Source of the DNA: Elmis aenea
Lineage: Eukaryota > Arthropoda > Insecta > Coleoptera > Elmidae
Length of the DNA stretch: 64,000 nucleotides
Assembly: GCA_947652605.1 (NCBI GenBank)
Contig: OX393578.1
Coordinates: forward strand, 34,911,470-34,975,469
Direction of reading: 5' to 3'
In this document: positions 47,401 to 59,400 of the stretch, in pieces
Layout of the letters: every line of letters starts with the position of its first letter
Numbering within the stretch: the first letter of the stretch is position 1
Position numbers and translations under genes: made by a program
The notes under the pieces: generated by a model
What the model was told of the DNA's origin: nothing
The model's input: only the letters and a program-made list of their open reading frames with translations
The model's database searches: none

Positions 47401-50400
47401 AATGCAGACAGAGACACACAGTATACAAAATGCAACTTGATTAATTTAGGAAAGTTGCATTTTACTAATCATCATTTCACTGTGAATTTATGAAATATAT
47501 TCAGTTCAGCAACCGAATAAATATCTTATGGTGTAACAGTTCAAGATCAGTAGCTTACACACATTGACTGCCTTATTAAAAAAAGATTTTTCTGTGAGGC
47601 TACAGCTGTTATTTTTATCATTAAACTTCTAATTGTACATTCAAAATTGATCAATGCAATGCACATGCAAATTTTGCGTAATTAGTTAACAGTATACTAA
47701 ATTACTTTTCATTAATGAAGTTGAACTGAATTTTTAAAACTGATTTTATGAAATTGATGCTTACACAATCTATCAGCTATCAACCCTTTATGCTAAAATG
47801 TAACTTAAAATCTAAACTAATAAGAGCGTTGAACATAACACAGGCATCAGGTTTTTAACATAATGTGAATTATTTGCATGGCGCTCGATATGTTTAAATT
47901 TTAATAAGTTCTTGAAAAGCCATTTTTACTTGAGTTTTGTTTAGATTATCATTCAAAACAATATTTTGGATTAGTTTTTTAGAAAAGTAGCGGTTTTTTT
48001 CTGGTATTTCTACTATCATCTTTACGCTATCAAATTTTTTAACATGTTAAAAGTGAGTCCAATACCTTTTTAACTCGAGTAAAAAAAGGTTTTACTTTAA
48101 TATTTAAAAAATGATAATACATAGATTTTTAGTGCTGGAACAGTTCGATTTCCAATCCCTACTGCTAAATCATAAAAATATGAATATATAAAATTGTGTA
48201 ATTTTTAGGTGAAATTGTTGCAAATAATGCTAAGGAAGTACAAAATATATGTAGCAGTCTTAATATACAAATTAATAATCCAGTTTGTCTTTTAAATCAA
48301 GACACATCAAGAAATTTTTTAAATACCAAAGATCCTCATCAAAAGTTTTTGTTGTTTATGAGAGCAACAGGTCTTAACTTGTTATATGAGGAGTACAAAA
48401 GGGTAAATAACAATAAGAAACATTGTCAGAATATGTTGAAAGAACGTGAAACGGTAAAAAACACATATATCGTTGCTAAATCATGTTAGTAAATAATATA
48501 TTTTTCTATTTTAGAAATATGAGGAATTAAAAAAGGAGCTTAAAGAATTGGATAGAAAACTGCAGGACCATAAATCAATTATTAACTTGAAAGATAAGGT
48601 TGCACAATTACAAAATGAAGTGTTGTGGGCAAAAGTAGGTTTATAAGTATGTATGTTTATTCATTTATGTATTAATTAAATTTGTGTAGGTTAGAGATTC
48701 TGAAGAAGATGTACTAGAACAACAAAGAGTTGTTGATCAGTTGGAAGAAGAAAAAGCCAATTTGCAAGAAAATGTGCAAAGCCAAACTCAACATTTACAA
48801 GCAGCAAAAGATAGAATTGTGTAAGTGTGTCCTTTAAAAATTCTAATTTGTTTTATTGTTATTGTCGGGGGTTTGGAGCAGTCTAATTTTTTAATTGCTC
48901 TGCTCCATGCTCCAAATATTGTAAACATTAAAAAAAAAGAGTTTTGTGATTAAAAAAATTGTTTTTAAAAACAAATTTTTAATTTTATCGGATATGTAAA
49001 AATTGGTCAAAAACAACAATATTTGACCCTAACAAACAAGTGAAGTAAAATAAATGTTTAAAAAAACAAATTATTGATCTTCAAACGTTAAAAAAAGTAA
49101 ATTTTAAAAAAATTGTACATAATAAACTGGAGCAGTGGAGCAATCAAAATAATTTGCTCCGGGCTCCGCTCCTGCTCCAGGCAAAAACGCATTGCTCCAC
49201 TGCTCCGTGCTCTGCTCCAAACCCCTGGTTATTGTCATATCAAATTCATGTTAAAAACATTTCTAATACGTATCGGACTATGAAATTCTCCCTTATTATT
49301 GTACATCTCTTGTGTTGGTTTATGCCTTTAAAGTTTTTTCCACCCTTTCACAAACTCAGGATCATTGAGAACGAACAGGTTCCCGAAAAAAAAATCGTAT
49401 TGAACCCCCGGTAATAATGTGTGATATCAAAATTTGATTATTGAATATCTACCATTTTTAAGTCATCACAGTTTTTTTTAAATAAATAACAAAAACATGA
49501 ACCATGCAATATAGTGGGATACACTGTCGCTTAGTAAAACACTTGATTCCCGTGATCATTTGTAAGAAATTCTGCACTTCTCGATGGCCCTGCTTACCTT
49601 AAATAAATCATCTTGCTCTGTATCGTTCTATATGTGCCATACATTCAATGTGAAAAAAAGCGTTCAAATAAATGTGCATTAATTTAGTCAATTTTATTTT
49701 ACTTGAAAATTGTTAAAATGTAAAAAAAAGTTTACTGCATGTGTGCAAATGTCCGTGACTAGGCAACTTAATTCTCTGTTCAATAAATTCCTTCGACTCA
49801 AAAGTTTTTGGGCATTTTTTTTCCCACTCTCTTCTTTCTCACTTTTACAGAGCACTTTTTCCTATATTTAATTTTTAGAACAACTTAGCTGTTATTTCTG
49901 TCTTGATTGTATATTAAAGTTTTCTCTGAATATTTCACACTTTTTTTTTGTATTTCATAATTTGTATCTGTAGAGTAAATTGAACAGCATTGAACGCCCT
50001 GCTTTTCTTTCAGGTCTTTAATAACAGTTTCATTATCACAGTAAAGGACCTTCCTGCTTATTCTTTAGTTTGTTTTTTTTTTTTTTTTTCACTGGCCAGC
50101 TTTGCACTTTAAATGTACTTCTATTTATAAATGGCTTTATTTGTTCTAAATTTGCCACCTTTAAATTTATGGACTTCTTGTTATCCCTTGCACATATTAC
50201 AATGCTTTTAGTCTTTCTGTACTGATTGTTACATTTTGTAAGATTCTTGTGCACCGCTACTATTAAATAATTGATTATTTCTTATCACTTCCGGTACTGT
50301 CATTTTATCATCCACATATATTTTTATTTTCTGCTAGTCAATTCTGTAAGGTTAACATTTAGTACTATTTATAATAACAATTAGTCAAAATTATTTCCCT

Positions 50401-53400
50401 AGCTTAAACATTTTAATTTTGAATTCTAATGATAGCAGTTTTGCATCGTATTTAATCTGTAAATACTGTATATCCTTTAAATGACATTAATTTGCTAGTT
50501 TTTTATTTGCATATTTTTTCTACTTCAATGTAGTGTAATTTTGTTAAGCGGCCCACAGACGACCAACTTCGTCATCAACAAAGTCGTCAATTTACCATGT
50601 TGGTATCGATGTTGACGGGCTGTAGGAAAGGTTAAAGTAAAATTTTGATTTTTGTGGGAGGAGATTAACGTTGTCAACCAAGTTATGGCGTCTACTGCAA
50701 TGTGGACAACTTAGTTAGCGAACATTATTTGAAATCGTGAGTTTCTAGAGTGCACGTAGTAAAGAGTAAAAATAGCTTCAGTTCGAAATAACGAAAGTTG
50801 GAGGGAGTTGTTAAAATTTTATAAAGACTTGCCTGAATTATGGAAAGTAAAATCAGATATATTTAAATATAAAAATTTTTAAAAAAAGCAGCTTGGGCAA
50901 AGCTCCTGGGAAACTAAAGAAATTGATACACATGCAAATTCGGACAGTTTGCGCAGAAGAGTCAATAATATTCGTACATGTTTTCACCGAGAATTAAAGA
51001 AAGTTGGGCAAAATACCAGGTCAGCAGCTGTATTGTATAACTTTGGATTTAACGGAAATGCAAGTTCATTACTACCTTGTTAATATCACTCACTTCTACG
51101 AAAAGCGATTTTCTAGCTCACAGCGGGTTTACCCAAGTTAAAGTTGGGTATCTACTATTTTAGGAAAGTTAGTACAGAAAATCCTACTGCGCATGTTCAC
51201 AAGTGAAATGTGCTTAACGTGTATTTGTTTAAAAATTACCGCCATGTAACTTTGTACACTTTTTCTTACGTTAAAGAATCCATGGTAGTTTTTTTTTCAG
51301 TTTTAATACGCTTTTTTCCTATGTTTATATTACACAACGATTTTGTACAGTTTTCTTATTTTATAGTTTGTTTACTGAATTAATTTTGTTTCAATGGTCA
51401 ACACTTTGGATGGGTATTTTTTAAATTGGGCGAGTGGTGTGGTAAAGTAATTCTATTTTGTTTGGTTTATTGCATTTATTCATTGCACTATGTACGTTAC
51501 AAACAAATATAAAATGTAATTTACATATTAAGCTGGTCTGTGAAATTAAAATTGGTGAATAATACACAAAGATATGACAAAACTTAATTTTGATATAATT
51601 TTGTGCATCTCGCAAGTTAAGTTTGCATATTTTTTAATTTTGTGTTTATTCTTTTTTTCGTTCCACCATAAAATATGTGTTAGATGGGCCATCAATCTGA
51701 AAGAATGTAAAAATATCAATATACATACTGTCATGCGAATTATATACATTACTAGTTTATATGAGGTATTTATTTACTTGTTGAATGAACACAATATAAT
51801 ATTACGGATTTAAAAATGTAACAAAATTAATATCAATTTTTGTATAATAAAAGATTTGTACTTACCAAAGCGCTATTTCGTCGCTTCGTTCCTAAATTTA
51901 CTAATATCCAACACACTTAATTATTGTTAAGAATAGTTTCTTTTTTAATTTAACACAAATACAACACTCCAAAAATGTACTTAAAATATAAAGTTTCACC
52001 CCCAATCATTAAATATTATTGAGTAATCAAGTCGAAATGACAGGGTTTTATTCTTAAATGCGGCTGTCGAGCCGGTATTCACGTGAATTATGTCTAGCAT
52101 TTACGGTTAGAGTTCATTCTTGGTACTCAATAGAAACGGAATATTAACTACACGAATTCGGAACTCGCTAGTAACGTGTGGTGTTTAAAAGTTGCGGAAT
52201 AAGGATGCAGGAGATGGTGCTGAAGAAACCTTTGTACCAAATTTATGGTACTTTGAACAATTAGAAATTTCTAAAGTCAGTCCACTGGCTAAAAACCGGA
52301 GAGTGGCTGATAACCCCTCATTCACAGAAATCGCAACCGCAGAATGGTGTCGTTCTTTGACAACAAAAGTTGGTCACTCATTTTGAATACTAAACAAAAA
52401 TTATCTACCACACAATCTGTACTAATGTCTTTTTTTCACGACTAAATGTTTTAAAAAGTAATGTTTAAGTTCAAGTTGTCAACTCGATTGTTCAGTCTGT
52501 AGTTTTGATCACAACCAGGTTGACGACATAGGTGACAACCAAGTTGGTCGTCTGTGAACCGTTTTAAATAAGTCAAGACTAGTAAAAAGCAAGTCTTGTG
52601 CTTTCACTAATTTGTCTCAAAGGTAAAAAACAGTTAATGTGTGGACTCCAATTGAAATTTTCACTGTATCTGAGTATTACCTTATAAAGGATTTTTCTTT
52701 TAAGTGGCTTTGGGCACCATGTTATAAGCAGTTAAACATACAATGTGCACAGCTTAGAGTGAACACTGCTGATAAGTAAATATGATAGTGAAGTTAATTA
52801 CTATTGGTTATATTTTAGTTCACTTCAAAATCAAATAGACGAAATTAGAGCAGCTGCTCTAAATCACAAACAGCCTCAAATAAAATACAAGAAAATATTG
52901 GAAAGATTGGAAGAAACCTTAAATGAAAAAAAGAGAGAGAAAAGGAGTTTACAAATGGACATAAAAAGCAAAACCAAAGAATGTGAGGTTTTAGAAAGAG
53001 AAATCGCAAAAGCAGCCGAAAAGTTAGTGAACATTTGTTTATAATTTTATTTTGTCCAACACAAGGAGTGACATTTGTTTCTAATTAATATTTTGCACCA
53101 AAAATAACATTTTATTTTAGATTAGGTCGAGCAGAACAAGAAAAAGTAGATCGTTTACGAAAAATCGCAGAGCAAGAACAGAAAATAAAAGAAATACAAA
53201 GTCTTCTGGAAACTTCTAGAAATGACCAGTTTCAAATGCAGAATTCTTTAGCCAGATTGCGAGAAAATGAATATCAACTTAAATCAGAAATTGATCAGTT
53301 TATTATTCAAAAAGGTAACAAAGTTTTCCAGCAATGTTTTTGTTGTCTAACTTTTTTGTTACAGCAAGTACACAAGCCAACTTAAATGCAATTAAAAATG

Positions 53401-56400
53401 AATCTAATAATTCTTTAGCTGTATATGGACAAGATATGCCGAGAGTTTTGCAAGCAATTAATGCATCTAAAACAAAATTTAAACATTTGCCACGTGGGCC
53501 ATTAGGTAATTTTTATTTGTGTGTAAATTTTTCAAATTTTCCTAACTTAAACTAATTATGCATCTATTTTTATCATTATTATTTTAGGAGCGTATATAAC
53601 TTTAAAAGATAAGAAATGGGCAGTTGCAGTTGAAGGTTATATAAATCCCAATTTACTTAAAGGATTTGCAGTTGACAATCAACACGATAATGCTTTGCTT
53701 ATGAAAATTTTTAGTAATTGTTGGTCAAGCGGTTCAAAGCCAACCATAATTACCAGTAAATTTTTTTTTAATGTATGTAGTTATAATTTTGATTAATCTT
53801 CCAATACATAATGTTATTATTTAGGTACACGATGTATCAAAACATTTAGTGGCACGAACAGCAGACTGCATCAGTATTTACAATGCCATAGAAGTGTCCG
53901 ATCCTGTAGTTATGAACTGTCTTATCGATCAGTTATCTATAGAAAGTGTGTTATTAATTCCAAGTAACAATAAAGCTATTGAACTGTTATCAAACGCTGC
54001 TAGAGTACCCAGAAATTGTCGAGAAGGTGTTACAGTTGAAGGTGACCGATATTATCCGGACCCAAATTATAAAACATATGCCTCAAGATATAAAAGAGCT
54101 CAGTACTTACAAGTTAGCACAACGGATTTAATCAAGTAAGTTTTTAATATTATATAGAACTACTTGTGTGAGGCTCAGGGCCGGCGCCAGGTTATTTAGC
54201 GCCCTAGGCAAAACTTATTATAACGCCCTTTCGCACAAATTTTCACAGAAATTAATATTTGTGACAGTACGATAATCGATAAACAATAAAATTTTATTTT
54301 TTAATAATGGTGATTACACATTTTTGCGCCCCCCCGGATAGCGCCCTAGGCGACCGCCTAGTTCGCCTTAATGGTAGCGCCGGCCCTGGTGAGGCTAGAT
54401 ATACAGAGTGTCCCAGCCAAGACACATCATTCGATAGCTGTCTTATTGGTTATAATTTTAAAAACAGTTTCAGATAAAAGTTGTTTGTAATCATTTACTT
54501 TTTGTATCAGAAGTTTAATCTATTTTCTTCTTTAATATGTACTATCTCTTATCATAGATTGACTATCATCATAGCTATTATTATTTTATTCACAGCAACT
54601 CTAAAGAGATCAAAGAAGCTACATCCAAACCGGTCTTTCAAGTTTCTTATCCATGCATTCTTCTCTTATCAACAGTTCTTTTGCGTTTTAGTTTTCCTTG
54701 CAAAGCTCTTATTTCTTTTTTCTCACAACATGTCTCAGGTATTCCTAGTTTTTTCCTATTCTTCTTTTAATATTGTTTCGTAGCACCTATTGGGGTCTAC
54801 AGACCTACCAATTTGTCGGGACAACCGGCCGACCATTCCGATAAATTGTTTAATGTGTAGTGTTTCACCCGACCAACATGACAGTTGGAACGGTCGGCTG
54901 ACCAGTCTATCCAACAAGCCAACGTCCCCACTACATTCCTTTAGATAAGGACTATTAAACCGAAAATTTAACATCAAAATGAATAAAAAGCTATGACGTT
55001 TATGCTGTTGGTTGTACTGATCGGGAGGTGTGTAGACAACACCCAACTCGGAGTTCCCGACTGTCGGCCCCGACAAGTTGGCTAATGTGTATAGGCTTTA
55101 TTTCAAATGATTCAAGCTTTTTAACGTGTTTTTATGTAGTGCAGCACTTCGATCTATATGGCAATTTTTACTCCCAGTCTAACATCGCTGATCTTTGTTT
55201 CATTTAATGTGTTTTAAAATTGGGGGAGTCCATAAAATATAGTTTTTGTTAGGGTTCCGCGACAAAATAACTTTGGGAAACGCTGCTCTTATGCTTTCAA
55301 GGTTGAAGTTAACTGTTTCTTTGCAGTTTTAGTTTATGTTTACTGTGTTTAGCATTTTTATGTTGAATGTTTGATTTTTTAGTGTCTTGGTGAATTATTT
55401 AAATTGAACCTTCATTATTGACACCATATTGAATTTTTTGGAACTACGTTTCTATTTTAAAATCGAATATGGCGACCATAAGAAGTAACAAAGTTTATGG
55501 TGGTCCAAAATAGACTATTCCCCAAGTAAAATAGTAATAACTTTTAAACAATTGTCAGAAACGTTAATAGTTCATTAGAAAATCCTCATAAATACTTACA
55601 TTTTATTCATTCTCAAAAACTTCTATCTATGAACAGTTTTTAAAATCTTCTTTGTGATCACGTTTTCTTCTTATTCGAAACTTGATAATTGTTGATTTGA
55701 AATTACTATAAAATTTTTAACTCTACAGCCAACTTGAAGAAAAGTTGCAAGAATTGGAAGATAGAAAAAAAACAAGTGGAAATCAACTTAAAGCTGTAAA
55801 AACTGATTTACATGGTCAAACTGAAAGAATGCAACAATTGGATATTAAAATTGGTAAACTAAATCAAGTTCTTGTGACTCTAAGAAGACAGAACAATGAC
55901 TTACAGGCTTTAATTGATCCCGATTTTGAAGACATACAAACTTTCGTGCGTATATTTTAATAAATACTTTATTTTTTTTAACAATGTCTTTATTGTAGGA
56001 ACTCGAATTAGCTGAAATAAAAAGTGCTATTGAGCAGCGACAAGAAGTTGTCGAAAAAATAAATGATGATGCCAGTAACATCGAGAACGACATTCGTAAC
56101 TTTGAAGAACAGTTGAGTAGAATGAGAGAAGCTGGTCAACAATTTGAAGAAAGAATAGTTCCAATGGAAGTAAGTTATATTATCGTCAATAAAATAATTT
56201 TGAGCTTGATGTTGATAAAAAATTACTTGACTTATTGTTTGTACATCCAAAATATTACCACCATAGGCCGCAACTCTAAAAAACCTAATTTAATAATTTA
56301 AAAATATGTGTTTTGTACTACGTACAGTCTTTTTAAAAGTTATATCATAGGTTTATAAATTGTGTTGAATTAAAACATTTGTCAATTTAGCTATTTGAAT

Positions 56401-59400
56401 AATCTTCTAGGGCCGCATTTAAACAACTGACGGGCCACAGGTTGCCCAACATTGATTTACATTAACTGTCCAATATACTTGGCAGATGAATATGTAGTTG
56501 TTTTTTTTTTTTTTAGTAATTCAATGTGGTAAAGAACTCATTATTTTTGTTTTTAGATACTGTTTATTATATGTTGTTTAGTGAAATATTATTAATCAAA
56601 ACAATTTATTTCACATTATTTTTATTTCATTAAATCAATACTTTCAAAAATTATTTTACATATTTAGTAATACACAATTTTAAGATATCTACGGTTACTA
56701 ATCATTTTTAAATCATAATCTGATGTACTACTTTTTATAAATCTTCCAGCTATAAACAATCTAAAATGAGGAACAATTAGTTATCCTTAACAACACATAC
56801 TGTTTCTATCTATAACATGAACTAATTTTGGTTGTTGATCAAAACTCAAATAATATGAAATAAAATGTACAAGGCATATGTCAAACGTAAGGGTCAGTTG
56901 CTAATAACTTGTGATTGTGCAAAACCAAGGTCAATATAATCATTTACTTTTAGCGTTTACACACACGATCATAACCATATGCAAAACCACATGCAAAACC
57001 GTATGTGTAAACGGCCTATAATTCAAGGAACTATTCTATAAAATTTTAAAAATTGGCAAAAAAATTTGGTGTTTTTGATAAATTTTTTAAATTGATTGCT
57101 TGGGAACAGTATTATCAATGCGAGATTGCGACACAAAAAATATTCACACCTTTAACAAAAGCAAAAAACTGATTATAACACTTAAAAAAGAAACATTTGT
57201 CATTTTATTGCAACTAGTAGTATTTTTTGTGTAGAAATTGCTTTTTTATTCAATTTTGTTTTTTCTAACAAAACTAAATTTCATTGTACATTTCCAAAAG
57301 AAATATACAGGGTGTCACACAAAAAACGCCGCCAGCTGTAACTCCGTTATTTGTGGTCCGAATTTGATGAACAAAAAACTAAAAAGAAATGGCTCCTCAA
57401 ATACTATAAACTGAATTAGATTTCAATTTTTTTCAAGTTCAACTTAAATGTCAAACGATAGTCAATTTTTTTTTCCAAATGGCACCATCTATTTTTTTTA
57501 CTAAATCCGGTAGAAATGTTTTTTCTGAATTCAATGATGTAATAAGTTAATTTTAGTGCTAAACTAATAAGAAATAAAAGTTTAACCAAAATAGGTTAGG
57601 TTTCACAAAATTTTCGTGGAAAGCAAAAAACTCTTAATCAACAAATGTCATTCAAATACCACACTGACGTTTAAATGACATTTGTTGATTAAGATTTTTT
57701 TGTTTTCCACGCCATGCTTGAAAATTGTGTGAAACCTAACCTATTTCTGTTAAACTTTTATTTTTTATTTCTTATTAGTTTAGCACTGAAATTTACTTAT
57801 GATTACATCATTGAATTCAGAAAAAAAATCTCTACCAGATATAGTAAAAAAAATAGATGGTGCCATTTGGAAAAAAAATTGACTATCTATTTAAGTTAAA
57901 CTTGAAAAAAATTGAAATCCAATTCAGTTTATAGTATTTGAGGCGCCATTTCATTTAGTTTTTTGTTCGTCAAAATCGGACCACAAACAACGAAGTTACA
58001 GCTTGCGGCGTTTTTTGTGTGACACCCTGTATATGGTTATTTTGAATTTTTAAGATAATATTATCTGTCTGCAACTGTGCATCAGTATCATGAACAAATA
58101 AGTATAAGTGAAATTTTCGAGCACCATATGTATTTTTAATTGATTTCATAACTTTATTAACATCATGAAAGATCAAATTATATCTATTTTTAAAGTTCCA
58201 TCACACTAATTTTATGTGCGTGGGGTTGTTGGAGAACTGAACCTTTGTGCAAATGACGATTAGATTTTAATTCAATAATATTAGTAATGGTCGCGTTCAG
58301 CGGACGTAGCTGTTCCGGAGCTGCTCCCAAAACGTTGCCTGAATACAACCGCTACTCTTCCGCTACTTTCACAATAGTTGGGTAGCGGTCGCCATGTTTG
58401 GGAGCGCATTTTGGATCCGCTACTTACTGAGCAAACAGTGAGCGAAGCGGGTGTTTGAACTAATGTTAGTTTATTTTATATCTTGTTTTGTGTTTTAAAT
58501 ATGGATCAAAGAATATCAATTGAAAAAAGTAATACAATGCTAGAAGAAAGAAATGAGTTATTGTGAAAGTTTTTAGATCAAAACAAACAATAAATGTTAT
58601 CTTACTTGATGATAAATTGTTTAATGAATTGTTCAAGTTCAAAAATTATTGAAAGCGAAGCTGCTATGATAGGTAAAAATATAAATGAAATATGTATGAC
58701 TTTTTTTGAAATCGCATTGAATGTGAGGAAAACAACAAGAAATCATTAAAGCCGAATTATTTATGCTTTTAAAGTGATAAAAAGTTGAGGTACGGTTAAA
58801 ATATTGGCAAAAGTTTGTTTCGTCATTTATAAGTTTACAGTTTTGTTTATATTATAAAAAAAAACACTTGAAAATTTAGGATAACTTTAAAAAATTATTA
58901 ATATAGGTACACATTCTACTGCATATTCATTTTCTTGTAAAGAGTAAGTTTGTAATTGTGTGGACATTTTGTTGTCACAAAATACAAATGCAAGTAAAAT
59001 TGAAAAATCCAATTGCAGAGATCATGTTCTTAATAGAAGTTCTAAATGATTTTAAGAAATTATTTTATTGCAAATTGCAACTCGTTAGAAGTAACTATTG
59101 TTGATATTGTTTCATTTAAAGTTATTTTTTACAAGAAGAAATGCTATTTGTTCAATTTCGTTAATATTTATGTCGTCATCAAAAAATTTGTTTAACCCCT
59201 TGAACGTTACATTAAATTCCTGGGTTTATGCATTTGACAATGTCGCGGCGGCAGAGGCTAACCTTTTTTTGTTGCTTCTGTAATGAAGCTGTGAGTTGAA
59301 AAATACAACAATTAGGCTGTTCTCTATCAAATTAAATTTTTTGTTACAAAAATCACACGCAAAAACCACGCCAACCCAACTTAACCAAATCTACCTGCAT

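Noticed and set aside
53772..53825. Alternative donor at 53759 (ACCA|GTAAAT) in Smc6
   Set aside because: It would put the next exon in a frame that loses [15 protein letters not shown]. The donor GTATGT at 53773 keeps the conserved hinge sequence in phase.
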